Made by a program: the position numbers and the translations under genes. The notes under the pieces were generated by a model. It was not told the origin of the DNA and searched no databases. It was given only the letters and a program-made list of their open reading frames with translations. This document shows, in pieces, positions 22,503 through 34,974 of a DNA stretch of 64,000 bases. The stretch spans positions 186,001 to 250,000 of the forward strand of contig JABWDB010000067.1 of assembly GCA_019614645.1 (NCBI GenBank), given 5' to 3'. The number at the start of each line of letters is the position of its first letter. Position 1 is the first letter of the stretch. Source of the stretch: Stratiolaelaps scimitus. Taxonomy: Eukaryota; Arthropoda; Arachnida; Mesostigmata; Laelapidae.

Positions 22503-24340
22503 CTTATAGAGGATACATTTGATCAATTTTAATGAATCAATCATTTCATTATCTGCTATGACTCGAGGCAGAAAATGACGATATCCCTTCTATATAGGCA
22601 CGCCAAATCGTGTTCGTTGTCTCAATCGCAGTCGTTGAGATCTTGTGACAATCATACCTTTTCAAACGTGAGAGTTGACTTTCTGTAGACAACGGTAGTT
22701 CTTACAATTGGATCGAGCGTTGTATTCAGAATATAGCTTAGCAACTACGGCTAGAGATCAAACAAACTTAATGCGAAATTGACCCATGGTGCAAACAAGC
22801 CGGTTTGCACAGGGCGATAAATTATGTAAGACAGTGCTCGCGCTTCCGATGACCGACCTCCCCGAAGATCAGTCATCTTATATGACCTAGTTATATATAG
22901 CAGCAGCCGACACCATTTACAACAAGCGCTGACATCTCGAAAGTCATATGGTTCCGTTCCCGGGCTAAAGATCAACAAATAAAAAACGGAGGCAATGAAG
23001 TTTTCACCAGGAGGACGGCCATGGTTCTATCACTTCGATTAAATAGGGCAGCTAGTTCATAAGCTTGAGCATTGCGCTGACTCCAAGTGCGAAGTCGTTC
23101 AGAGCCCACGTCGAAGAGATAGCATCTTTGTGTTATCCAATCGAGAACCCGTAAAGAGAGTTAAGAGAAACAATGAACAGCTCAGATTGGAAGTATATGT
23201 CTAGAACAAGTGGCCATATGATAGTCGGATAAGCAGTTCGCGGCTTTTATCACATTTATTTTCAGACAGAGAGCTATCACAACCCCAACGAGGCATGCAT
23301 ATGTAAATATTGTAATCAAGCATGCCCACACTATTATGAAGCTAATTACCGTATGGCGCCGTCGCTTATAAGCGATAATGTCTAATTTTCGTATCGTAAA
23401 ATCAAATGTACATATAGGTATTCCTGTCTTACCCAACTTATGTATTACTAGAGGCCACCTTTTAAAGTTCTAAACGTGTTGATTTAGTTTCGAATGGTTG
23501 ATAAAGACGAAGGCGAGACAGGGCGAGAAATATGTCACCCAATGGAGTGTGGTTGATGTCGGTTTAATCCACCTTTTGCAATCGATATTCTTGATAAGGA
23601 CACGAACCTGCAGGCTATATCATGGCTACAGCCTTGATTATTGTCCTAGATGTCTAGACATGAGCTGGAGCATCAGATGAAAAAAAAACAGAATGAATAG
23701 GATGCTTCATTTCATTAACGCTTATGAGGGATGAACCATTCTAAAAAGCAACCCATAATAGAACTGGTCCAGTCCGAATATGTCTGAATATGTAGGTTAT
23801 GACATGCGAACAATGGCCACCATTTGAGGGGTCATTAGAGTGAGTGCCCTCTGTATGTTTGTTCCACGTTGTATTGCTGGCGTCGCTGGTTTGCACAGAT
23901 AATCGTTAAACTCTGGGTGACTTCTTTTCGTTTGGGCGATATTTCCAGACTTGGTGGTCTCCCCCGTTATATAGAACATGGTCACAGCCTGGTGTTCGTC
24001 TGTCTTCAGCAAATTGGATGGTGGCAGGATAGAGACCGTCAGCAGCAATGACGCCAACACCTCATCGTCAGATACCCCCTCGAAAGGCAGCCAGGCCACT
24101 TGTCGCATAATGATATCCGTCGTGATTGTTTTCAACTAAAACCGTTGGATGAGGATCAGACTACTCCACCTTTGTTAGCACTTCAAGGTTTATGGGGTGC
24201 TCCGCTCAGGATAGTAGTTCATAACTTCTGCGGATGCTGCTGATGCTGCTGATACTCTTCCCGGGATAAATGGATGGGGGCCAAGTATCACCAACAAAAG
24301 TGATGTTCCCTGATCTTCCCTTTCAAACGACGCCACTACC
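22503..24340. other. Unassigned; one 112-codon minus frame
   Basis: The minus frame at 23797-24135 is free of low-complexity sequence and looks protein-like, but it lacks an ATG near its start (first in-frame ATG is about eight codons in) and shows no domain I know. Nothing else recognised. Confidence 0.35.
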
Positions 24341-24349
24341 ACAATCTCT

Positions 24350-25021
24350 GCCACTATGCAGATGGCGAAGTTGCAGCAACTATGGCAAACGACGCTGGCG
24401 GTGGCGGCGGTGACGATGGCGCCAATAGAGAATAGTACTGTGTGTGATGACGCTTCTCTTGTAGGGCGTCCGGGGGGGGGGGGGGGAGAGAACGTCGCTA
24501 AATTCGAATTTCCAAGACCTGTACTTTTGTTCGGAGCAAAACCGAGAACTGAGAAGCGTTGCGGGTGAAATACCTCGAATTTTAGGCTGTTGCAGTAACA
24601 TCATCATCATCATCAGGAGCAGCAGCAGGCAGAGGCGGTCGCAAAGCACCGCGTAAACCACCCTCTAGAGGAGATGGGGGAGGCACGAGAACCAGACAGA
24701 AGAGCTCAACTCAAGCTTGTGCCACTGATAGTAGAAGGCGAATGCCTGGAGGGCGTCGTTGGCAACTCACTGCGTTCGCTCACTCGTCTGTTCGGTGGCG
24801 ATTTTGGGCGGGGCGACCAGAGTCGAGCATACACCACTTACATACATACACACATATAGAGGCGACCTATGGGTAAAAGAAGACGACTCGTTCGTAGACT
24901 ACCTCGATGAAGTCTCAGCTACTTTGAACGTTCGTACTGCCCTGGTCTATGCAGCCGTCACAGGTCTATGGGCGAGCCAACGTCGCCTGCCATTTTCCGG
25001 AACAGCGGTTGCTACGTTAAG
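24350..25021 (+). promoter_or_regulatory. GC-rich patch, possible promoter and first exon
   Basis: Has a GC box-like GGGCGGGGC near 24807, several GGCGGTGGCG-type trinucleotide runs, a 15-G homopolymer at 24472-24486, and a consensus 5' splice site AAG|GTAAGA at 25019-25027. This is compatible with an untranslated or short first exon followed by a long intron. No coding domain is seen, so the call rests only on composition and a splice-site match. Confidence 0.25.
24472..24486. repeat. Poly-G run (15)
   Basis: Fifteen consecutive G residues preceded by C and followed by A. Such runs are prone to length errors and may form G-quadruplex structure. Confidence 0.85.
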
Positions 25022-25027
25022 GTAAGA

Positions 25028-26882
25028 TTCTTATGCTATCTGCCGGCCACAACTCCTGTAGTTTCTCCACACCGAAAGCTATCACTATTATTGTTCTTTA
25101 TGCGACGGCTTGTATCTTTGTCGATGGCAACCGTGAATGACAAAGATAGACACGGGCTAACTTTGTCAATGCTGAAGAAGACATGCGCGCCTCTTTCGTA
25201 TGAGCCAAACCTGAATGGATGGATAAATGAAGAAACCAACCAATGAGGAACGATGGCGATAGAGAAGTGGAGGTGATTTGAGGTAAGAGAGCAGATGTGC
25301 TGTGTACTCCATTTATCATTACTCAGAACACCACGGCAGGCACAAACAAGGTACAACGGATAAGGTGCACAAAAATAAACGAAGTGGATGGCCCTGTATA
25401 AGGGCAATCGGCCGATAAGAAGCAATATAATCGGCCTGTTGTATATTCAGATGGGAGAAGCTAGCCCCATCGGCTATGGCTAGCTTCGGGTCAAAAAGAA
25501 TAACTATTCGAATATTATTAGCTTTAGTTAGTTCACACAACGTGTATGTTGAATTTTGAGCCAGGTTCAAGATCCTGCTCATGATATCGATAAGGATAAG
25601 AGAGTTAATCTAGTAAGTGAGCATTCATAGTAGAAAGAGAGCAATGTCAAGAGCCAGGTCAAGTGTACTCGATGTGCGGCAACTGGTGGGATGCAATTTA
25701 CTAAAATTTCGCTACTGCACGCCTTTTTTCTACGTTCGCAGTTGGGACAATATAAATAATAGACGTATGCCTTCCCATACACCTGTATAGCTAATTTTAA
25801 GTAAGCTAATATGATAGTTAATTGGTTAGTTATGAGCAACCCACAATTGTTGAAGGTAATTATTTTTGATAACACTCTCATGCTGTCTCTGTTTTTGTTT
25901 TTGCCACTGCGACAATTAAAACAGAACCACCTACTAGATACTTGACTCAGTCCTTAGGGTAACTATTCCATGGATGGGTTGTTCCCATCGATGTGAGGTT
26001 GTAATAATGACGACAACTACTATGACAACTAACGTGTTCCAACTCGAACAGTTCTGACTTATTTCTGGGGGATTTCGGGAAAGCGTAATAATGTATAATA
26101 CACGTGTCCCTCAGCCAATAGCAATTAGTGTAGGTCTTACAAACCAATTAACCCCCCGCTTCCCAACCACCCCAGGCATTACTTCAATAAGAACATTTCC
26201 AATTTGAAGCAGTTCTTCCAAAATTCTATTGCAAAACGAGTTTTAAGTTTTCTTTTTGCATTTCAACTCTACAGCGATTGAACTGCGATAGGTAGATCAG
26301 CTATTATGTAGATAAATCACCTGATTCAATATGATCCTTTTCCCGTTGGTACAGTCTCTAATCGTGAACGAACGACCATACCAATAATCGTTATGTCATT
26401 TCTTTTCAAGTTTTCAACTTGGAACAATGATCGCGATTATATAATAATTATTACATTCGCAGTCATCGCTTCTTAGACCCAGATAGCACTCACTCCCAGT
26501 AAATTCACCGAGCGTCAGAAAACTACTCAATAGTCTCAGATCAGAGAAAATTTTATTCCACTTCAATTTGGCTGTCAGCCCCAGTTCACCTGTAGCCAGC
26601 TTGTTTGCGGATCGGATGTATAATGTCATCGCATTTTGGTCATGTTAAGCCTTTGTGGCTGATGGAACACGCTTTCATCAGAGCCATTCATTAGCTCACC
26701 GAGCTCAAAGATAAAAGTTCCAATTCGCACTAGTCCTGACTTACCTGGAATACCTACTGCGCGTAAGGGTGCACTCACACAATTGCAGTTTGAAATGCCA
26801 AAAATTTGTCTGCGATTGAGCAACCTGCTTTAAGCCGTCGCATCAACAGCAAATGCCGGCTAAACTAAACTTAAACCTGCTG
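25028..26882. other. No recognisable gene
   Basis: Only short overlapping frames on both strands. No repeat family matching others in the window was found. Confidence 0.45.
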
Positions 26883-26908
26883 TATATATATATATATATA
26901 TATATATC
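26883..26908. repeat. (TA)n microsatellite
   Basis: TA tract of about 26 bp. Confidence 0.9.
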
Positions 26909-27199
26909 TACGGTGTTTTCGACAATTTGTGAGCTCGCTATCTGTGCATAAAAACGACCCAAAACTCTAAGAGGGGACGATGTTGTGATCCCGAAGCAGT
27001 GAGACCTCTTCGCTTTTTCAACAAAGCGGCTCAAAAATGTTCAAAAGTTTTTTGCTCTCCAATCCGCGCTTTTTTTGTTCTTATATACTTCGTCATCCCC
27101 CTTAAACGATGTGCGAATCTGGTGGCGTCAAATCCCTTGCATAGTCGTTCACTGTGTATGAATTCTGCGATTCTTTCCTCCGAGAGCAGTGCGTGATCC

Positions 27200-27965
27200 C
27201 AGCATGACAGCTTGAATTTATCTTATTATCGGGTTGGGATGCCGCGGAAGAGAACGCCCGGCGTACTTCGACCACCCTCCCTCGACTTCGCTTCATATTG
27301 TCCGCTTTCTCCAAAGGGAGCTCTAATGTTCTCACTAGCTTTTGTACAGGGACATGAATTTTGTTGGAGCGCGAGGGATAGAGAGCGCTTCTTTTGAGCC
27401 ACTACCAAAAGTGTAAGTCGATGTCTAAATAGAGAAAAAGCGGGAACGAACGAAGGATCGATAGATCTGAAGGCAGATAGAGGATACAGGACATTTTCGA
27501 GGTGAGCTAAACGGGATAAAACCGAAGGGTACTCCTAGGATGGACCGATACAGAGCGATCAGCCGATCAACTGATCTTCTCGTGCTGCACCTTCGTCTGC
27601 TTCACTCCACCTCAGTGAGTAACTCAATTGAACTCAACTACTTACTCATCGATCCTGTTAGTTCGAATGTTGTTCGGTGTTTGTTCGACCAGGATGGTAG
27701 TCCTCACGCTGCGTTTGAGCTTATTGATGTACGAACGGGCAAACAGATACAAAGCTAGCGCTGTCTTAGTTCACTGTCTTCATCGGGAACTCTCCACTAG
27801 CGAGGCCATGCCCCGTGTTGGTCCAGATGTTGAAGATGAGTCGATGCTTCAACCCGGTTCGTGGAACTTCGCGCAGATGCAGAGATGTGGATGCGACATA
27901 CTCGGCACAGTGGAGTTGATGTGTAAGTGGCTCGCATTTTGTGTCGATGAGGAGATACAATGAAA
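27200..27965. other. GC-richer patch with splice-donor-like sites, unassigned
   Basis: An ATG-started plus frame at 27540-27758 is short and unrecognised. Good 5' splice-site matches occur near 27500 (GAG|GTGAGC) and 27614 (CA|GTGAGT). These could mark first exons of a gene lying outside the window, but no conserved protein sequence supports this. Confidence 0.2.
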
Positions 27966-29004
27966 TGGCACAGAGGATAGAGCAAAGCGAAGGGAGATTG
28001 GTATAGACTCGGAAAGACAGATAGATCACCCCCCCCATACCTACGAGGTAGGTAGACTAGCATACAGCCAATATATAGACAAAGGAGTCGAAAGCTGAAC
28101 GGAAAATGAGTGACTCCGAAGGGAGACTTCAGAGGAGAGAGAGAGAGTGTATGTGTGTGTCCGTGTACAACTAGCACATGCGCATATACATACTCACACA
28201 CAAAGTGTAGTCAAGCGGATTACATGCTGTTCAATGAGTAGACTACTGGTTAAAACTGATCCGTCTTTGGGGGTGAGCAGTCAGCCAGGTAGAAGTTGAT
28301 TTTCTATTGTATGTTTACGAGGTCAATTTAAGTCGCGAGACCCTAGGATAACTTATCGACGAGTTGATGGAATAGGAAAAACGTCCGATGAGTTAACGAG
28401 AGAAATCGGTCAGTGTGACTTTAGACCAGTGAGATGAGACAACTTTGGTTAGATTTAATTCGATATAGAAAATAAAGTTTTGGCTCTTGTTTTCATTTCG
28501 TATCACACGCCGATACCTCATAGATATCAAAAGGAGTGAAATGATATATTGTAAATAATAAGGAGTCGTCACTTATATGAGCCGTACCATTCACTTATTT
28601 CATCCACAACCAACAATAAACAACTTGGGTTTGTCGTTAGTATTTTCCTTTTGCGGCAGCCTTTTATAAATTACAATTCTCATCCGGTTAACTTGTGTTG
28701 GATACTGTACATTGTGCAATGTACAAAAACAATTATAACAACGTCACCAACATACAAATATTAGTGCATCACCCAATACGATATCACACAGTTCTACCTG
28801 CATCCGTCCGACGACGAAGCTTGTCTATGCCATAGAATTGCTATCACCATAGTCACCCAGGTGTCTGCAATAAAGCTCCCCTGCAATAATAATAATAATA
28901 AGCATAGATAATGGTCATAGTTGTAAATCTGCCGGAGCTTGGATATTCGTTATACACTGCTCCTGGCTACATCCTGGTGTGGTTGCTATCGTTTTCTGCA
29001 GCGA

Positions 29005-29032
29005 ATATATATATATATATATATATATATAA
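29005..29032. repeat. (TA)n microsatellite
   Basis: TA tract of about 28 bp. Confidence 0.9.
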
Positions 29033-29532
29033 CAGTGCACATACGATGGTGGACAGTCAACCCTGTATGTGCACAGTTCACAATTCTAGTTGTCTTCTTG
29101 TTGTCTTCATATTATACAACAGCTACGGTGTAGCTATATATAAGAATGAGCTGCTCTCGGTCTGAGTGCAGATAGGGGGTTGTGTGACACAAAATGAGAG
29201 TATCCAACCTTTCTATCCTCATGGCAAATTGCTTTACAACACAGCACACACTTTATACCCGAACTTTGGATATACAATTCTAACGATAAGCATGTGGCCC
29301 TTCCATCCAAGTTTGGGTAACCAGTGCAACTACGAGTTTCTTGGCGTCTATTCAAGATACGTTCTATTTTCAGGAACCATATATCAAACGGAATAGCCAT
29401 TATTGGTGCAAACAATAGTAGCTGCTATTATTAGTATTATTATTATTTGTATTCTTGTAGTTCATTGGACATAAATGAACATTCATATATTCATTCGTGC
29501 AAGTCTCCACCCAGGAAGATGCAAATGTGTAA

Positions 29533-29557
29533 ATATATATATATATATATATATATA
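29533..29557. repeat. (TA)n microsatellite
   Basis: TA tract of about 25 bp. Confidence 0.9.
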
Positions 29558-30509
29558 GCTGTGTCATGTATGAGATCAACCTCATTTCGGTTGTCGTTCA
29601 CGTTGCATATGTATATTTATCCATTACATGTTATCTTATGAAAGGACATCAAGACAAACGACACAAACCTATTCGCTTCGTTTCCATCTGAGGGAAACCG
29701 CGTAGAACTTGGCAATGTCTTGCTTCGTCTTGGCCGACTATCGGTGTGAATGGCACCAACTTCCCAGAATGCTTTTCTCTTTAATGGCTTTATGGCACCA
29801 GGAGAACCTCAGGACAACCGGGTCGTTCCAACGGAGGAAATCCTCAACCTCTAACAAGGGTTTCATTCCTCTGCCCAAATGCTCAGGGCTTCGTCGCATC
29901 GTCACCATAAAACAACGCCTGAATGAGTCTATTGTGTTTCTATATTCTTTCCCCTAAAGCTCCGTTGGTGGTATTTTTGTTGACGCTGTCTGTACTCAGA
30001 AGAAACGAATGCCGTAATGTTTTGTCATATCCATGTCTTTTTCTAAGTAGTAACTGGCATACAATATAGGGTTTGTAAGTAATATTTGTAGCAAAGCATA
30101 GCAATATATAATGCTATATTGAAGAGCACAGTAAGGTAGGATGAGTTCGGATTGTGGTTCGATTTTGTATTTCAACATTTAGTTTAAACGTTGCACGGTC
30201 AAAGTCTTCAGGTAACAGACAGGTATGAACATCTCATTTCCAGTATACCATTTAGAAAGTCTATCAATAACTCTCTGTATTAGCTTATTACCTCATATTC
30301 TTCAACTTTTGCGTATAACCTTAGGTGATTATGTTTAGGAGAAACTAAATTTTGAGGTTTATCGGAAACATCACTGAGGATTGCCGATTTAGATTCTAAA
30401 TAATATATACAAAATAGCAAGACCGTAGATAGAGTCTCGATGACCTCAAGTTGGGTTAGGGTAGGTTTCGACAAATGAAGAGTTAACATTTTCATAATAT
30501 CCCTCTTTA

Positions 30510-30512
<3 letters not shown>

Positions 30513-30549
<37 letters not shown>
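30513..30549. repeat. (TA)n microsatellite
   Basis: TA tract of about 37 bp. Confidence 0.9.
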
Positions 30550-30550
<1 letters not shown>

Positions 30551-31350
30551 ATATGATCGATTAGAAGTTCTTTAAAAACTATCATTTGATAAGAATAGTG
30601 AACTTTTCGGAGTCAAACTATTCATAAAAACAGGAGTGTGAGGAAGAGTGAAGGTAATAGCGCTAAATGACTCTCTTACTTTACTCGATTACTCTCACTG
30701 ATACATTGAATACTTTCACCCTTCATTTATTTGGTTAAGAGTGGAAATTCTCACACTCACATAAGCATCCGACATACGCCCATGAGCAATACATGTACAC
30801 AAATTTTCAGCTAATTAGGATAACGAAAAATAAGTAATAGTAAATCAACTCATATTGCACAAGTTACTTTTTTGCATTAAAGTCCACTTCGTGTTTAAAA
30901 TTTAAGGTTGGTCCGGTTCTGTTTCTGTAAATATTCTCCAAGTAGCATTCTCTAAGACTAAGAGCGGTTTACCAATCTCATTAATCATCCTTTCTAGTGC
31001 TCCAGCAAAAGAAACCTAATTTCAACTATACTAGGAAAGAACAGTTGTGTATATATCTCCATGCATTCTTATTGAGTTTCTGCCGTGTTCTTTTAATATA
31101 ATGAATACCTATAAAGAGTTGCCCCAGAGAGCCATACAGGTTGGCTAAAGTCTAGAAGTGTAGGTAAAATCTGGAGGAATGTTTGCCAGTTTTTAGTAGT
31201 ACCTGAGATATACACAGAAAAAAGAACAGACGGTTACTATTGAAACCTTTAAACACTGATTAGTCTCCCATAGGGTTGCCTAACTCTACGACCGACCTTT
31301 ACGTAGAATTTAAAAACCTCCCGAGATATCAATGGAAATCTTTAAAAGCC

Positions 31351-31466
31351 TTTTTTTTTGTTTCCGAGCTGACCCTCAGCTGTTCCCCTATCTGACAGGC
31401 CTCAGCTCTTAACCTTTAGGTATTACTATGAGGACCTGTCGGGCCACCGAGGACTGTAGAGCAAGC
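31351..31466 (-). mobile_element. SINE A, 5'-truncated
   Basis: Minus-strand copy. The plus strand begins with a T-rich tail, then CGAGCTGACCCTCAGCT, GTTCCCCTATCTGACAGGCC, TCAGCTCTTAACCTTTAGG and GGACCTGTCGGGCCACC. A 7-bp repeat AAAAGCC lies on both sides (31344-31350 and 31467-31473), a plausible but short target-site duplication. Confidence 0.83.
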
Positions 31467-32567
31467 AAAAGCCATTTAAAAATCGTTTACCAGAACTATG
31501 ACACGGAACGACGAACGGCGACATTTGAGTGTTATAGATTCCTTAGTTAGGATAAATCTAACAAAATGGAACCCTGAGACCCGATGACTCATTCGTTGTT
31601 GGAGTTCAGGCCTGCCTAGCCATAAATAGCAAAGATTCTCTGTAAGCCAATGCGCTTTATGGCTTCTTTGTCTACGTGGGCCGATATTCGACCAGGCATA
31701 GAATATAGAAGCTGCTGAGAAGTCTAAACAGCCTAAGCCTTCTTTCCCATTTGCAATCACGTGGAGTTCACAGAATTACCACTTTTATAATAATATGTAA
31801 CCCGGGCTCTCAACAGGGTCTCTTGTGGTCCCTGAAAATAGAGATTAGGCGTTTCTCCGATATCGAAACCTGCACAGGATTTTTATTTAACTGGACGTAA
31901 TATGGAACATAATCTTTTATTATCTTGATAGCACTAGAATGCTTGTTTTAAAATCGGCATATGTTGTTCTATACTTAAGAAACCTTCGCAGTTTTCGAAA
32001 AACACACAAATTTCCGTTTTGCAATAAAGGTAAAGGTAAAGCTAGCAGTAGTAACTGTCGAGTTTTCATAACTGTTTCTGATATATTTTCTCAATATCTC
32101 CCGAAGGTCTAATATTATACTTGACTTTCACCAATCTCAATACTACTCTTCAATAAGCTTTATTGAAGAGATCGTTTACATCCTTAGCTGAAGCATTAAT
32201 CGCTAACAAAAATTGGTTATTTACCCGCTCAATATCAGCAACTTTAAATAAACGCACAGTTACATCGATTCCAAATCTGTCATTATTCAAACGTATTGCA
32301 CGTTCACTAAAGATTACAGTGGTAATAGATTCATAAATTGTCTCCTATCGACGGCAAGGTGCAACTATATGTATGTGCTGTATTAATAGTAACGCTTGAA
32401 ACATTCTACCTTCCTTAAAAAACGCTAAGAATTTTACCGATAGCCTATTTTCATAACGGAGCGAATGCGCAGTTTTGTACGACTAGGATTATTTTGAACT
32501 ATAAAGGAAAGGAAAGTGATGTTGCAGAGCTTTGATTCGGAGAGATGGAAATGTAAATCGCTTACCT

Positions 32568-32601
32568 TCGAAAACCTCTGCTTTTTAGCAGAGGTTTTCG
32601 A
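32568..32601. repeat. Perfect 15-bp hairpin with TTTT loop
   Basis: TCGAAAACCTCTGCT and its exact reverse complement are separated by TTTT. It lies just beside a SINE B fragment (32609-32703). It is too short for a typical animal pre-microRNA. Confidence 0.9.
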
Positions 32602-32608
32602 TCAGTAA

Positions 32609-32703
32609 ATTTTCCGGGCTGGCTACTCAGTCAACATTTAACGTCCACGGTATAACTGCTTTCGTCAGTGGTTCATAGGACGGACCCCTTTTAAATGCAC
32701 AGC
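32609..32703 (-). repeat. SINE B 3'-half fragment
   Basis: The plus strand reads TTTTCCGGGCTGG, then CAGTCAACATTTAACGTCCA, then ACGGACCCCTTTTAAATGC, matching the reverse of the SINE B 3' half. The tRNA-like head is absent, so the copy is 5' truncated. Confidence 0.8.
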
Positions 32704-34285
32704 GTATACTCACCACCCCCTTGCAATCCTTTTGTAGGTATCAAGCGTATGCTGGGCCTACAGGTAATTTCTGGCACTTACCATGAAATGACCAGATAAC
32801 TGACCTAAAAAAAGTTCGAGGTCTCGGGTTCTGATAGGATACAAGGTCTGCCTCTGATTGTTTACTACGATTTATTTTTAATTAACTGACTTGAATTTGG
32901 AACTTTGAGGCAGAGCGTCCGCTATACGTACATACAATAACATTGGGGACTGGTGGTTACTATACAATAACAGTAGTAAAAATTATAGATATAAGGTATA
33001 TTGATATCTTTTTTTTGTTTGTGGGGTTTTGACCGTAATGCGTGAAGCACATGGGTGTGAAGTGGTCTCTCAACGCGAACGTGTGGAAGTGATATCTGTC
33101 ATTTCACTGGTCATCTTATTTGAAGCCCACGTTGACGGCAAACTGTGTGTGGCTCTAATCTGATTGGATGAAAATGACAACAGCAATGCGCAATTTTAGC
33201 CTGTGAGTAAAACTATTCAACCCCGACCCCCGCGGCAACGACTATTACAATGGGGAGGCAAGTGATCAATGTAACACTACAACTACCATTTACTGATGAA
33301 ACGCAAAATGGGTGTAACGTGATAAATTATAATACTACAACCGTATATACGGTCCGTATACTGCGGACCGGAGATTTATCAAGCGTTGCCAGCCGGACGA
33401 CAGCTCTTGCGCACCCTTCATATGACCTCCGAGAGGTCGTACTACTCGTTTCTTACTCGAACCTACGAGGACTTACTCGAACTCGTTCCAATTTTGGTGG
33501 TTGGTTGCCCTAGAAGTCTAGTGGGAGTCTTGTATCAGAAGACTACTGCGGGTCGATTCGACAACCTGATTCCCTTCTCTACCAAAAAATCCTCGACAAC
33601 AGCAACGTTGTCGGGACGAGTGTCTTCGTAGAGAAGTCACACATGTGTCCGCTTGTTTTTGCAGAAGCCACACACTTCTTCGAAATTTCTACCGAAACGT
33701 CCTCATCTAATCAACTTGCACATGTAGCCCGACTTGTTTCAATCGGTCTACATGTGCAGTTTGACCCATGTCTGATCAATAGTGACCGTGCCTCTCACGG
33801 TTGCTTCCTTCTTAGAATAATAGCGTTCTGATCATAACAAAAAAGCTGTCTCGAACACTGGAAACACAATTTCAATGAGTCTCCTGCTTGTTGTCGTTTT
33901 TCAGACTCACTTCGGTCACCTCCAGTTGCACTTTTGCACAGCTTCTCTTCTCTCCTTAAACTTCGCACAGCATTCCCACACACTTCTCGCTGACAGGCCA
34001 CTCCCGGTTTAACAACTTCAACAAATTTGAGTGGCTTAGGCCACCGATGGATGAGGTCTTCGACAGCCCCGAATTTGATGAAACATCGTTCTACATCTAT
34101 TATTTCCTTATGGGTTGTTGTTACAAGGACATTGGAATTTTCTTTTTAATTAATTGGTCGAAATTCGCGTCTAGATCGCGAACAGATTTCAACAGCAGTG
34201 TGAAGCAAGGCCTGTTTTTGTTTTGTAAACAACGCAGGAATTACTGTAGGCGGTTTTTTGAAGATACTGCCACTTTGCTCGAATC
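32704..34285. other. No confirmed gene
   Basis: The plus frame at 33386-33631 contains a TYEDLLELV-like string that faintly recalls PIF/Harbinger transposases, but the evidence is too thin to call. A small dyad (CGGTCCG/CGGACCG) lies near 33349-33370. Confidence 0.4.
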
Positions 34286-34299
34286 AACCAGTGGATGGC
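34286..34299. repeat. Target-site duplication, left copy, for SINE A
   Basis: AACCAGTGGATGGC, repeated exactly at 34372-34385. Confidence 0.9.
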
Positions 34300-34371
34300 A
34301 ATACCTAAAAAGGTTAAGAGCTGAGGCCTGTCGCATAGGGGAACAGCTGAGGGTCAGCTGGAAAAAACAAA
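34300..34371 (+). mobile_element. SINE A, strongly 5'-truncated, with perfect target-site duplication
   Basis: A 72-bp insertion holding only the SINE A 3' end: ATACCTAAAAAGGTTAAGAG, CTGAGGCCTGTC, ATAGGGGAACAGCTGAGGG, TCAGCTGG and an A-rich tail. Perfect 14-bp duplications flank it. The intact duplication suggests it is among the youngest insertions here. Confidence 0.92.
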
Positions 34372-34830
34372 AACCAGTGGATGGCGGTGCGTATCGGCCT
34401 ATATTTTACGTCTGTGGACACTCATAGGCGTTATCATTTTTTTTGTTGTCATTATGATCATCTATATTGGTTGATTAACAACGAATGTATAGATTTGCAA
34501 TTGTACAGACTAAGGACGTCAAAATGTTCCATTATTGTATCACTTTATGACGGTTTACATTGCTAACACAATGTTAATTCACTGCACGAGAAACCCACCA
34601 CATGAATATGTGATCGATTTTGAGCGGGCAATGGCTCTAGGACACAACATAAGCCATTTTCGGTTGTTTGTGTACGATAGCTGAAAGCACTTTAAGCCTA
34701 TTTTCGGCCATGGGTAATAAATGTAATGCTATAACGATCCAGATTACAGATGTATTCCACTCTGTGTAGTAAACGACGTTTCATTTTTTCAATTAAATCC
34801 ACGTCCCCAACCCTTAGGGTATTCCTGATA

Positions 34831-34923
34831 TAGACTCTCACCGCCCTAAGTGAAGGAATACGCTAAGAGGGGGGGGGTCAGGGTGTTAACATGAATTAGC
34901 ATGCCAACACCCTCCCTTAAAAA
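34831..34923 (+). mobile_element. SINE-like D, 5'-truncated, with perfect target-site duplication
   Basis: Begins with GACTCTCACCGCCCTAAGTG and ends in TTAACATGAATTAGCATGCC, AACACCCTCCCTT and six As. Exact 15-bp repeats AGGGTATTCCTGATA (34816-34830 and 34924-34938) flank it. It aligns with the 3' halves of 12253-12464 and the reversed 48625-48806. Confidence 0.9.
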
Positions 34924-34974
34924 AGGGTATTCCTGATAAGCGACGCATATAGGAGCAGTGGTACAGCCGGGGTT

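Larger units (their letters stand above)
27966..31343. other. No recognisable gene; microsatellites
   Basis: Contains (TA)n arrays at 29005-29032, 29533-29557 and 30513-30549, a (GA)n/(TG)n patch near 28134-28160 and a short (TAA)n near 28885-28901. No domain or RNA gene seen. Confidence 0.5.

Noticed and set aside
33386..33631. Plus frame with a TYEDLLELV-like string recalling PIF/Harbinger transposases
   Set aside because: Only one short string fits; no DDE motif or partner frame was found and the flanking DNA has no inverted ends.
34047..34427. 126-codon plus frame
   Set aside because: It reads straight through a SINE A insertion and its target-site duplication, so it cannot be an ancestral coding frame.
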